From Solobacterium sp. (GTDB lineage: Bacteria; Bacillota_I; Bacilli_A; Erysipelotrichales; Erysipelotrichaceae), in assembly GCA_017432325.1 (NCBI GenBank), contig JAFRJJ010000054.1:1-64000 (forward strand): 64,000 bases of DNA, in the 5' to 3' direction. Numbering within the stretch: the first letter of the stretch is position 1; every line of letters begins with the position of its first letter. A model generated the notes under the pieces. The model saw only the letters and a list, made by a program, of their open reading frames with translations. It had not been told where the DNA came from and did no database searches. This document shows positions 1 to 6,725 of this stretch, one piece after another. Both the position numbers and the translations under genes were made by a program.

Positions 1-138
1 ATATCTGGAACTGGTATCCAATGGTTGTTTGAAGAGCCGTATGCGGGAAAATCGCACGTACGGTTCTGTGAGGGGCGGCAGGCAGGCCTTTCACTTACAC
101 AATGTTTATGAAAGGAGTGTCGAGCATGCCTACTCGAC
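1..138 (+). mobile_element. 3' end of a group II intron (domains V and VI)
   Basis: Positions 34-66 form the conserved group II intron domain V hairpin: a GAGCCGTA strand pairs with TACGGTTC, with a GAAA-type loop and a CG bulge on the 3' side. The following segment, 67-138, can form domain VI, with GGCAGGC pairing to GCATGCC and an inner CCTTTCA/TGAAAGG helix. It ends in TACTCGAC, which I recognise as the usual 3' border of such introns. The maturase gene would lie upstream of the window. The exact 3' splice site (about 138) is inferred. The domain VI stretch is longer than usual and carries a Shine-Dalgarno-like AAAGGAG at 111-117, so the intron end may supply the translation signal of the next gene. 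Confidence 0.8.
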
Positions 139-962
139 GGACTCGTATGGCAAAAACAGTAGTGATCACGGGAAGCGGAAGGGGACTGGGCTTGGCAATG
201 GCCAGGGTATTCCGCTCGAAAGGCTTCAATGTTGTAGTGTCGGATTTCAATGAGATCAATCTCAGCAACGGTGTCAGGGAACTGAATGATATGAACGGAC
301 TGTTCAACGGTGTAACAGGCGTGAAGGCGGATGTGACTTCTCTGGAAGATCTGGAACATCTGTGGGACAAGGCAGTGGAAACTTACGGTGAAGTGGATAT
401 CTGGATCAACAATGCCGGCGTCAACCAGCCGATGGTACCAATGTGGGAACTGACAAAGGAACAGATGGACATCATCGTGGATATCGATCTCAAAGGCGCT
501 ATGTACGGATGCAGGACAGCAATCAACGGCATGAACCGGCAGGGACACGGGTGTGTGTACTGCATCGAAGGATTCGGCTCCAATGACGCGGTACAGCTCG
601 GCCTGACAGTTTACGGGGCATCCAAGCGCGCAGTAAAATACCTGACGGCAGGGATCGCGAAGGAACTGGAGCTGACGGGCAGCCCGGTCGTGATCGGAAG
701 GCTGAATCCTGGCATCATGATCACGGACTTCATCACCAAACCGCTCGGACAGGACGGTACAATGGAGCTTTCGGAGAAAACAAAGAAGGTATACAACATC
801 CTGGGCGATAAGCCGGAAACAGTCGCGTCATTCCTGGTCGAAGGAATGATCAGGAACCTGAAAAAGAAAAAGAATGATGATTACATTGCCTGGCTGACCA
901 ATTCCAAATCAGCCTGGAGATTCATGACATCACCATTCAATCAAAGGGATTTCTTCAAATAA
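126..962 (+). CDS. SDR family oxidoreductase, NYC1-like
   Basis: This is a classical short-chain dehydrogenase/reductase with a Rossmann fold. From the ATG at 147 it begins with the TGSGRGLG cofactor loop; NNAG follows mid-protein, and the YGASK motif holds the catalytic Tyr and Lys. A Ser lies in EGFGS upstream. The stretch around the active site resembles chlorophyll b reductase NYC1-type SDRs more than FabG-type enzymes, but the substrate is unknown. AAAGGAG at 111-117 sits eight bases before the ATG at 126, so I chose that start. The ATG at 147 matches the usual SDR N-terminus but lies only nine bases past the presumed intron border at 138. The gene stands alone; the next gene is convergent. 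The function beyond NAD(P)-dependent oxidoreductase is not determined. Confidence 0.85.
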   Translation: MPTRRTRMAKTVVITGSGRGLGLAMARVFRSKGFNVVVSDFNEINLSNGVRELNDMNGLFNGVTGVKADVTSLEDLEHLWDKAVETYGEVDIWINNAGVNQPMVPMWELTKEQMDIIVDIDLKGAMYGCRTAINGMNRQGHGCVYCIEGFGSNDAVQLGLTVYGASKRAVKYLTAGIAKELELTGSPVVIGRLNPGIMITDFITKPLGQDGTMELSEKTKKVYNILGDKPETVASFLVEGMIRNLKKKKNDDYIAWLTNSKSAWRFMTSPFNQRDFFK

Positions 963-990
963 TACGGTCAGTGCTCATGCACTGATCTTT

Positions 991-1644
991 TTATATTCTG
1001 CCTTCCCATTCCGCGTCAAATTCATCAAGGAACATTTCCATGAAATCATGCCTGTGCTGCGCCATGATCTTTCCTGAGGAAGTGTTCATCATGTCCTTCA
1101 GGAGCATCAGCTTTTCATAGAAGTGTCCGATCGTGGATGACTGTGAGTTCCTGTATTCTTCCTTGCTGAGATCTGCCCTGTATGTTTCGGCAGGATCCCA
1201 GATCTTCCTGTGATGGCTTCCGCCATAGGCGAACGCGCGGGCGATGCCGATGGCTCCCATGGCATCCAGTCTGTCGGCATCCTGTACGATCCTGCCTTCC
1301 GGTGTATCCGGTACGACAGAGTCTTTTCCGGAGAAGGAGACCTGCTCGATGATCCGGCAGATATTGTCTGCCTGTACATCGGAGATCCCGTATTTCTTCA
1401 TGATCCTGACAGCATTGTCATGTGTTTTTTCCGTGTCCGGGGAAACCTTATAGTCGTCCGCGTCATGCAGAAGGGCAGCGATTCCGACGATGAATTCACG
1501 CGCGTGTTCTTCCCTGGCGATCATCATGGCCATTTTATAAACGCGCATCGTATGGTCATAATCATGTCCGCCTGCATCAGAGGCAAACAGTTCTTTGATA
1601 TCTTCCGTGATCCCTTCAAGGATCTGGCTCTGTGTTCTCAGCAT
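991..1644 (-). CDS. HD-domain phosphohydrolase, YpgQ/YedJ-like
   Basis: A metal-dependent HD hydrolase of about 217 residues. The N-terminal HDYDHTMRV motif, the downstream LLHDADD and a later QDADRLDAMG motif match the YedJ/YpgQ group of the HD superfamily; B. subtilis YpgQ has been reported as a nucleotide pyrophosphatase. Longer reading frames exist upstream, but AGGAG on the minus strand lies seven bases before the ATG at 1644, which gives MLRTQSQ as the N-terminus; an ATG two codons earlier is too close to the ribosome site. It is divergent from the gene at 1731, with an 86-base intergenic region. The family assignment is firm; the physiological substrate is not known. Confidence 0.85.
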   Translation of the reverse strand: MLRTQSQILEGITEDIKELFASDAGGHDYDHTMRVYKMAMMIAREEHAREFIVGIAALLHDADDYKVSPDTEKTHDNAVRIMKKYGISDVQADNICRIIEQVSFSGKDSVVPDTPEGRIVQDADRLDAMGAIGIARAFAYGGSHHRKIWDPAETYRADLSKEEYRNSQSSTIGHFYEKLMLLKDMMNTSSGKIMAQHRHDFMEMFLDEFDAEWEGRI

Positions 1645-1730
1645 AATCATTCTCCTGTGTATATCCACTATATTATAAATATCAACTGATACTTTTGTGG
1701 TAATATTTGTTCTGTAGCAGGGTGAGTTGT

Positions 1731-2174
1731 ATGGCATACGAGAAAGAAAAAAAAGAGATCATGGAAGCGATGGCGGCGGGTGATGATGCGATCTATTACC
1801 TGGAAGGGGCCATGGAGAAACTGAACAGCGCCGGAAACTGGGGCATCGCCGATATCCTCGGCGGAGGCATGATCATCTCCGCAGTCAAGCGCAGCAGGAT
1901 GCGTGAAGCACAGCGCGAAATGGAAAAAGCAAAACAGGCAATGATGCGCTTCAGCAGGGAAGTCGCGGATGTCGACCGTTCAATGAATACGGACCTCGAT
2001 CTGGACGGATTCATGGGATTCGCCGATTTCTTCTTTGACAGCTTCTTTATCGATATGATGGTCCAGAGCAAGATCAATGATGCGAAGCGGCAGATCCAGG
2101 CAGCGCTGGAACAGGTAGAGGAAGTATGCGATATCCTGGACGCGATGCTCAGGAGATACGAAAAGGCTCAGTAG
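1731..2174 (+). CDS. Hypothetical helical protein
   Basis: A 147-residue protein I do not recognise. It is rich in Glu, Lys, Ala and Met, and appears almost wholly helical with likely coiled-coil segments at residues 55-85 and 118-145. A glycine-rich patch (DILGGGM) lies near residue 45, and a Phe-rich acidic patch (FADFFFDSFF) lies between the helices. The start at 1731 follows AGGGTGA at a suitable distance. An extended -10 element (TGGTAATAT, about 1696-1704) precedes it. Its stop codon TAG is embedded in what looks like the first conserved segment of the riboswitch upstream of mntP, so the two features overlap by a few bases. No membrane segment or signal peptide is visible. Confidence 0.75.
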   Translation: MAYEKEKKEIMEAMAAGDDAIYYLEGAMEKLNSAGNWGIADILGGGMIISAVKRSRMREAQREMEKAKQAMMRFSREVADVDRSMNTDLDLDGFMGFADFFFDSFFIDMMVQSKINDAKRQIQAALEQVEEVCDILDAMLRRYEKAQ

Positions 2175-2364
2175 ATTTGTCTTGACAAACATCAGCCGTA
2201 AGTGACATGATATCGGCATTGAGACACTGCTGTGTCTCATGCAGCAAGTAAACATACCGGCAGGGGGAGCCAGGTTTGCTTGAACCTGCGGCACTTATGG
2301 ACAGCATTGTCTGACGTAAGGGACCGCTGATCAAACCGGTACAGTGGGGGCTGTATCGTTTTTT
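2161..2364 (+). promoter_or_regulatory. Probable yybP-ykoY (Mn2+) riboswitch with attenuator
   Basis: The roughly 200-base leader of mntP ends in a terminator directly before the ribosome site: CGGTACAG (2337-2344) pairs with CTGTATCG (2351-2358), followed by six T. Upstream, CAGTAG near 2168-2174, a GCCGTAAGTGAC segment, ACCGGC near 2256-2263 and GTAAGGGACC near 2315 resemble the order of conserved pieces in yybP-ykoY manganese riboswitches, although the canonical GGGGAGTAG loop is changed. Position before a manganese exporter supports the call. Element identity is an inference; the attenuator hairpin is directly visible. Confidence 0.55.
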
Positions 2365-2380
2365 GTTGGAGAGTAAACAC

Positions 2381-2962
2381 ATGATCAATACAGTATTTCT
2401 GATCAACAGTATCCTGTTAGGCGTCGGACTTGCAATGGACGCGTTCAGCGTTTCCATGGCAAACGGGCTGAATGAGCCGCGTATGCGTATGAGCAAGGTA
2501 CTGCTGATCGCGGGAACATTCGCATTCTTCCAGGCATTCATGCCGATGATGGGATGGCTGTGCGTGCATACGATCGTCAATATCTTTACGGCATTTGAAA
2601 CGGTGATCCCCTGGATCGCCTTCGGACTGCTCGGGTATATCGGCGGAAAGATGCTGTGGGAAGGACTGCACGCGGATCCGGAAACACCGGAAGTCCACCA
2701 GGTCAGCCTCAGGGAATTGATGGTGCAGGGCGTTGCGACTTCGATCGACGCTCTGTCTGTCGGCTTTACGATCGCCGACTACAACGCCTCAGCGGCACTG
2801 CTTGCTTCAGCGATCATCGCCGCGGTCACATTCGTCATCTGCGTCAGCGGCGTTTCCATCGGCAAGGTGTTCGGAACAAAGCTTGCCGGGAAGGCATCGA
2901 TCCTTGGCGGCGTGATCCTGATCGCGATCGGCATCGAGATCCTGCTAGGCGCCTACTTATAA
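2381..2962 (+). CDS. mntP: Manganese efflux pump MntP
   Basis: MntP exports Mn2+ across the cytoplasmic membrane. The 193-residue protein has six hydrophobic segments and the internal two-fold repeat of the family: an early GLAMDAFSVSMANG motif and a matching GVATSIDALSVGF motif in the second half, each carrying the conserved Asp used for metal transport. Length fits the family (about 190). A longer reading frame begins with TTG at 2363, but GGAG at 2368-2371 lies nine bases before the ATG at 2381. The gene is preceded by a leader ending in an intrinsic terminator, consistent with riboswitch control by Mn2+. It converges with the OhrR-like gene. Confidence 0.93.
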   Translation: MINTVFLINSILLGVGLAMDAFSVSMANGLNEPRMRMSKVLLIAGTFAFFQAFMPMMGWLCVHTIVNIFTAFETVIPWIAFGLLGYIGGKMLWEGLHADPETPEVHQVSLRELMVQGVATSIDALSVGFTIADYNASAALLASAIIAAVTFVICVSGVSIGKVFGTKLAGKASILGGVILIAIGIEILLGAYL

Positions 2963-2989
2963 AAAAACGAAGAAGCTTATGCTTCTTCG
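2961..2989 (-). terminator. Terminator of the peroxide-response operon
   Basis: The 8-bp stem GAAGAAGC/GCTTCTTC with a TTAT loop is followed on the minus strand by a run of T (2961-2967 as A on the plus strand). The stop codon of the OhrR-like gene lies inside the hairpin. Confidence 0.85.
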
Positions 2990-3405
2990 CTCAGGATCTG
3001 ATACAGCAGTCTGTACAGCAGTTCTGCTTCTTCTTTGTTCAGAGGAACACAGGGACCTACTTTGGCCGGAATATCTCCGGCTTTTTCTTTCAGCCCGAGT
3101 CCCTGTTCCGTCAGCGTGATGAGGACCGTACGCTCATCATCCGCGCAGCGTGATCTCTTCAGAAGGCCTTCATCTTCCATCTTCTTCAGCATGGGGGTCA
3201 CTGTGCCTGTGTCCAGGCGCAGCCTTCCGCAGATGTCGGAGATCCTGATCCCGTCTTTTTCCCACAGGACCATCATGACCAGGTACTGGGTATAGGTCAG
3301 TCCGATCTCTTTCAGATAGGGTGTATACAGTCCGGTCACCTTTCTGGCAGCCGCATAGAGCGGAAAGCAGAGCTGGTTTTCAAGGATCAGTGCAGGATCA
3401 CTCAT
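2977..3405 (-). CDS. OhrR-like MarR family peroxide-sensing repressor
   Basis: A 142-residue winged-helix regulator of the MarR family. The N-terminal stretch with LCFPLYAA, followed by LTYTQYLVMMVLWE and the LDTGTVTPMLKKME recognition region, follows the OhrR subgroup closely. The single Cys at residue 13 is in the position of the peroxide-reactive cysteine of OhrR. These repressors release DNA when this Cys is oxidised by organic hydroperoxides. The start codon overlaps the upstream gene stop by one base (TAATG), so translation is coupled. It is the last gene of gpx - reductase - ohrR, and probably represses its own operon through the palindrome at 4853-4867. OhrR versus a related MarR sensor is inferred. 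Confidence 0.88.
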   Translation of the reverse strand: MSDPALILENQLCFPLYAAARKVTGLYTPYLKEIGLTYTQYLVMMVLWEKDGIRISDICGRLRLDTGTVTPMLKKMEDEGLLKRSRCADDERTVLITLTEQGLGLKEKAGDIPAKVGPCVPLNKEEAELLYRLLYQILSEEA

Positions 3406-4283
3406 TACTGCTGGCTCCGTTTTCTGGCAGCCAGGTAGTTGACAGCAGACAGCGCAGCGACGTTGCCTTGTCCGGCTGACTTGATGTACTGATAGGGCTG
3501 GCCTGCAATGTCACCTGCCGCGAACAGGCCGGGGAGATTTGTGGCCATCTGAAGGTCTACCTTGACTGCGTTGCCTTCTACGGCAAGTCCGGGGACGAGC
3601 TGTCCCGGGAACTGGCTGTCTCTCAGGATAAAGACGCAGGATACCGGATATGTGTTCTGATCTGTGACAAGGGCATCTGTCTTCATGCCGCCTGTGATCT
3701 CGACAGGGCGTTCCCTGACGACTTCCACATTCGGACTGCTGAATGTGATGTCTCCTTTGTAGAGAGGGAAGTAATAAACTTTTTCACAGATCTCTCCGAG
3801 GAAGTCGGCTTCCTCTTCTTCATGTGCGCTGCCTCCGATGCAGGCAACGGTCTTACCTCTGTACAGCGGTGCATCGCACGTTGCGCAGTAACTGACGCCT
3901 CTGCCCAGCAGTTTTTCTTCGCCGGGATAAGGCTTGCCGGCTGTGACGCCGGTCGCCAGGATGACGGAATCCGCTTCAACGATCTGGTTGGCGGATGTCT
4001 GCAGTCCGAAGAAATCGCCCATAGCGTATACGGTCGTGATCTTTTCCTCGGTAATGCTGATATTGAGTTCTTCCAGCTGCTTTGTAAAAGCTGCAGCCAT
4101 TTCTTTTCCGGTTACGGACGGAAGTCCGAGATAGTTCAGGATCGGATGATCGACGACCTGCATTTTTCTGGAAAGATCCTTACTGCCGAACAGAATGATG
4201 TTCTTGTTTCTGACAACAGCAGTGATGGCTGCTTCCAGACCGGCAGGGCCGGTTCCGATAATCGCGATATCGTAGCGTGTCAT
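3405..4283 (-). CDS. Thioredoxin reductase-like FAD oxidoreductase
   Basis: A 292-residue flavoprotein with an N-terminal FAD-binding GTGPAGLEAA motif (10-19), the redox pair CATC at residues 133-136, a central NAD(P)H-binding GGSAHEEEEA segment (the usual GGGxSAxEEA altered) and the C-terminal FAD motif LFAAGDIAG. This is the layout of low-molecular-weight thioredoxin reductases. It probably passes electrons from NAD(P)H to a thioredoxin or to a peroxidase. It lies between gpx and the OhrR-like gene, with one base between it and gpx and a one-base overlap downstream, suggesting that it regenerates the peroxidase directly. The second glycine-rich motif is unusual, so cofactor preference is uncertain. 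True TrxB may be elsewhere in the genome. Confidence 0.88.
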   Translation of the reverse strand: MTRYDIAIIGTGPAGLEAAITAVVRNKNIILFGSKDLSRKMQVVDHPILNYLGLPSVTGKEMAAAFTKQLEELNISITEEKITTVYAMGDFFGLQTSANQIVEADSVILATGVTAGKPYPGEEKLLGRGVSYCATCDAPLYRGKTVACIGGSAHEEEEADFLGEICEKVYYFPLYKGDITFSSPNVEVVRERPVEITGGMKTDALVTDQNTYPVSCVFILRDSQFPGQLVPGLAVEGNAVKVDLQMATNLPGLFAAGDIAGQPYQYIKSAGQGNVAALSAVNYLAARKRSQQ

Positions 4284-4284
4284 A

Positions 4285-4827
4285 TCAGATCAGTCCTGCG
4301 ATGCATTTTTCAACATCTTTCATGCTTGCGGTCGGTTCGAATCTTGCGACAACATTTCCTTCACGGTCGATGACGAATTTTGTGAAGTTCCATTTGATGT
4401 CGGGATTTGTCTTGTAGTTCTTGTCAAGCTTCTTCAGCATCGCGCTCATGGCAAGCGCTTTGGGACCGTGTCCGAATCCTTCGAAGCCTTTCTCGCTCTT
4501 CAGGAATGTGAAGAGGGGGAGGGCGTTTTCTCCGTTGACATCGGACTTCTTCATCTGCGGGAACTTTGTGTTGTATCTCAGTGTGCAGAATTCGTGGATC
4601 TCTTCATCTGTACCGGGTGTCTGTCCGGCAAACTGGTTGCAGGGTACATCGACTACTTCGAAGCCCTGATCATGATATTTTTCATAAATGGATTCAATGT
4701 CTTCGTACTGGGGTGTAAAACCGCAGCCTGTAGCTGTGTTGACGACCATGACGACTTTGCCTGCAAAATCCTTCATGGAAACTACATCACCTTTCGGTGT
4801 TGTTACGGAATAATCATAGAAACTCAT
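4285..4827 (-). CDS. Cysteine-type glutathione peroxidase family protein
   Basis: A 180-residue peroxidase of the GPx/BsaA family. The NTATGCGFTPQ motif places the peroxidatic Cys at residue 35 in place of selenocysteine; the CNQFAGQ and WNFTKF motifs supply the Gln, Trp and Asn of the catalytic tetrad. Bacterial Cys-type GPx enzymes generally use thioredoxin rather than glutathione, which fits the adjacent reductase gene. A strong AAGGAGG ribosome site precedes the ATG. It is the first gene of the operon, under a promoter whose -10 (TATAAT, minus strand, 4858-4863) lies in an OhrR-like operator. The protein contains extra basic segments around residues 120-150 but is otherwise of normal length. 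Confidence 0.93.
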   Translation of the reverse strand: MSFYDYSVTTPKGDVVSMKDFAGKVVMVVNTATGCGFTPQYEDIESIYEKYHDQGFEVVDVPCNQFAGQTPGTDEEIHEFCTLRYNTKFPQMKKSDVNGENALPLFTFLKSEKGFEGFGHGPKALAMSAMLKKLDKNYKTNPDIKWNFTKFVIDREGNVVARFEPTASMKDVEKCIAGLI

Positions 4828-4852
4828 TTGATGTGTACCTCCTTATATTTTG

Positions 4853-4867
4853 TGCAATTATATTGTA
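4853..4867 (-). promoter_or_regulatory. OhrR-type operator over the gpx -10 element
   Basis: The imperfect palindrome TGCAATTATATTGTA resembles OhrR boxes (TACAATT-AATTGTA). It contains a perfect minus-strand -10 hexamer TATAAT at 4858-4863, so repressor binding would block the gpx promoter. The regulator identity is inferred from the OhrR-like gene in the same operon. Confidence 0.7.
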
Positions 4868-4898
4868 TCAAATATAAATGAAAATGCAAAAGAAATGC

Positions 4899-5993
4899 TC
4901 ACTTTTTTCTGTACTGCCTCGTCAGATACGCAAGCTTCGGCAGCGCTTCATCCAGGAAGCTGCGGTAGCCGCAGTAATCATCGCGCAGATAGCAGACATT
5001 CTGTCTGCGGCATCCGCCTCTGCAGAGGTTGATATGAGGGCAGTCGCTGCACGGGGACTTCCGGCAGGCGGAGGTGGCGATGAACTGCTTTGCCCGGTCT
5101 GAGTGCCTGAGCTGTTCAAAAGTGCAGTCCCTGAGATTGCCGAGCTCCAGTTCGTCCAGACAGAAGAAATCGCACGGATATACACTTCCGTCAGACTCGA
5201 TGACATACTGGACGATGCACTGTCCGATCAGTCCGCACTGATACGGCGGAACGCCGTTGATCATGCCGGCCAGGTTTTCGAACAGGTTGACGCTCATGAT
5301 ATTGCCTTTCAGGGCATCCTCATACCAGCAGGCAAAGAACTCCTTGTAGAAGCGCTCAAAGTCTTCCGGTTTCAGTGCCAGCGGATCGTCTGTGTTCCCG
5401 AGTGCAGGCAGACAGGGGATCAGCTGGATGTATTCAAAGCGCTGCTGTTTATAAAAGGAATACAGGGCGGACGCATGGGATGACAGATCGTGCGTTACGA
5501 CAGTCAGGATATTGTAATCAACGCCTGCTTTCTTCAGCAGTCTGATTCCTTTGAGCACGCGCAGGAAAGCGCCTTTGCCTTTTGCGTCATAGCGGAAATG
5601 ATCATGATTCGTCTGGTAGCCGTCAAGACTGACACCGAGCAGGAAATTCCTGTCATGCAGGAACTGACAGAACTCCTCTGTCAGAAGCGTTGCGTTCGTC
5701 TGCATGGACCAGTTGACCTTGATGTTGTCATAACGGTCCAGTGCTTCCGCGAACTTTCTGAACCAGTCCACACCTGCAACCGTGGGTTCACCGCCCTGGA
5801 AACTGATGTTGGCGGTACCGCCTTCAGACAGCTCTTCATGGATCCGCTGTGTCAGGATGCCGATCATGTCATCCTGCATAATGCCGGTCGAAGCGACTTC
5901 ACGGTTTTCGCTCACGTCAGCATAAAAACAATACCTGCATCTGAGGTTGCACAGTGAGGAAGCGGGTTTGATGAGTACAGACAGTTCTTTCAT
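4899..5993 (-). CDS. Radical SAM/SPASM sulfatase-maturase-like enzyme
   Basis: A 364-residue radical SAM protein. CNLRCRYC (Cys 15, 19, 22) binds the SAM-cleaving cluster; SFQGGEPT and a C-terminal SPASM region rich in paired cysteines (CGLIGQC, YPCDFFC, CRKSPCSDC, CRGGCRR) bind two auxiliary clusters. The order and spacing match anaerobic sulfatase-maturating enzymes, which convert an active-site Cys or Ser of sulfatases into formylglycine. No sulfatase lies in this window, so the target may be elsewhere, or this may be a peptide-modifying relative. No Shine-Dalgarno is visible before the ATG; a CATAAT element lies six bases upstream, suggesting a leaderless transcript. The gene is oriented away from csoR. 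Confidence 0.88.
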   Translation of the reverse strand: MKELSVLIKPASSLCNLRCRYCFYADVSENREVASTGIMQDDMIGILTQRIHEELSEGGTANISFQGGEPTVAGVDWFRKFAEALDRYDNIKVNWSMQTNATLLTEEFCQFLHDRNFLLGVSLDGYQTNHDHFRYDAKGKGAFLRVLKGIRLLKKAGVDYNILTVVTHDLSSHASALYSFYKQQRFEYIQLIPCLPALGNTDDPLALKPEDFERFYKEFFACWYEDALKGNIMSVNLFENLAGMINGVPPYQCGLIGQCIVQYVIESDGSVYPCDFFCLDELELGNLRDCTFEQLRHSDRAKQFIATSACRKSPCSDCPHINLCRGGCRRQNVCYLRDDYCGYRSFLDEALPKLAYLTRQYRKK

Positions 5994-6064
5994 ACATTTA
6001 TTATGCAGTGAAAAAGAAAAAAACGAAAGTATTCATTAAAAGACAGAAACCCGGACCTTCCGGA

Positions 6065-6268
6065 AAAAAGAAAAAAGGACCGCAGGGAAAACGGTCTTTT
6101 ATTCCGCCGCGTTCCGCATGCCGACGGACCGGGGCTATGTGCTTCAAACCGGACACACATGTCTGGGAAGGGACAGAACAGCAGGGGAGAACATATCAGG
6201 AGTGATGGAGCCTGTGAAGGAGTAATCAGCTGTTCATTGCATTCCGGTTAAGTTAGCTTCAACTAACT
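6065..6268 (-). ncRNA. Candidate small RNA upstream of csoR
   Basis: On the minus strand a good promoter (6275-6303) is followed about 170 bases later by an intrinsic terminator. The terminator is AAAAGACCG/CGGTCCTTTT (about 6080-6105) with a long T-rich tail. The interval has no convincing reading frame with a ribosome site. The predicted transcript of about 200 nt would start at the palindrome 6251-6268. It ends before the radical SAM gene at 5993, which may have its own promoter. This is inference from signals only; a short peptide cannot be excluded. Confidence 0.45.
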
Positions 6269-6303
6269 GTCTAGATAATAACAAATGATCATATATATGT
6301 CAA
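6251..6303 (-). promoter_or_regulatory. Minus-strand promoter with palindromic operator
   Basis: TTGACA (6298-6303) and TATTAT (6275-6280) are separated by exactly 17 bases on the minus strand. Immediately downstream lies the inverted repeat AGTTAG-N6-CTAACT (6251-6268), which resembles metal-dependent DtxR/MntR-family operators of Firmicutes. The regulator is unknown. Confidence 0.65.
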
Positions 6304-6351
6304 CAGATATTATCCGTTTTTTCCGATTTGCTTTTCCCCGGATCATCATTG

Positions 6352-6380
6352 TTGACATATACCCCCAGGGGGTATATATT
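6352..6380 (+). promoter_or_regulatory. csoR-copA promoter with CsoR operator in the spacer
   Basis: TTGACA (6352-6357), a 17-base spacer and TATATT (6375-6380) form a near-consensus promoter. The spacer holds the perfect palindrome ATACCCCCAGGGGGTAT (6359-6375), the GC-rich operator type bound by CsoR repressors. Copper binding to CsoR would free the promoter. Confidence 0.93.
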
Positions 6381-6398
6381 GATTCTGCGAGGTAACAT

Positions 6399-6713
6399 AT
6401 GAGCGAAGAAATGATGGAGTGTCCGCACTGCGGATCAAGACATAAGAAAAGAACAGAAGAAGAGAAAAAGGCACTGCTGCTGAGACTGAAAAAAGCAGAA
6501 GGGCAGATCAGGGGTATCGAAAAGATGGTGGACAATGATATGTACTGCCCGGATATCCTCGTCCAGGTATCTGCCGTTACAAGTGCCCTGAACAGCTTCA
6601 ACAAGGAACTGCTGGCTGCCCATATCAGATCCTGTGTCGCGGAGGATATCCGCGCAGGACAGGACGAATCGATCGATGAGCTGGTAAAAGTCCTTCAGAA
6701 GCTGATGAAGTAG
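6399..6713 (+). CDS. csoR: Copper-sensing repressor CsoR
   Basis: A 104-residue all-helical repressor of the CsoR/RcnR (DUF156) family. The Cu(I) ligand triad is visible: Cys in YCPDILVQ, then His and Cys in HIRSC. The A-G-Q-I-R-G-I-E-K-M-V core is typical. Apo-CsoR binds the palindrome in its own promoter; Cu(I) causes release. An extra N-terminal ECPHCGSRH segment holds two more cysteines and a histidine, an addition seen in some Firmicute members, possibly a second metal site. copA begins 12 bases downstream, so the two form one operon. Confidence 0.93.
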   Translation: MSEEMMECPHCGSRHKKRTEEEKKALLLRLKKAEGQIRGIEKMVDNDMYCPDILVQVSAVTSALNSFNKELLAAHIRSCVAEDIRAGQDESIDELVKVLQKLMK

Positions 6714-6725
6714 AAAGGTCATACT

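Noticed and set aside
1-33. End of the intron maturase coding region
   Set aside because: The 33 bases are too short to show reading frame or motif; they are annotated only as part of the intron.
2656-3153. A 165-codon frame overlapping mntP and the OhrR-like gene
   Set aside because: It is Arg-rich, runs out of frame through mntP and antisense to the regulator, and has no start signal.
6065-6180. A Cys-containing short frame (starting MCVRFEAHSPG) as substrate of the neighbouring radical SAM enzyme
   Set aside because: It runs through the terminator into T-rich sequence, lacks a ribosome site and a core-peptide pattern. Kept only as a remote possibility within the small RNA candidate.
6008-6205. 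A 65-codon, Lys-rich plus-strand frame upstream of csoR
   Set aside because: It lies over a minus-strand terminator and poly-A stretches, has no ribosome site, and its composition mirrors the T-rich terminator of the other strand.
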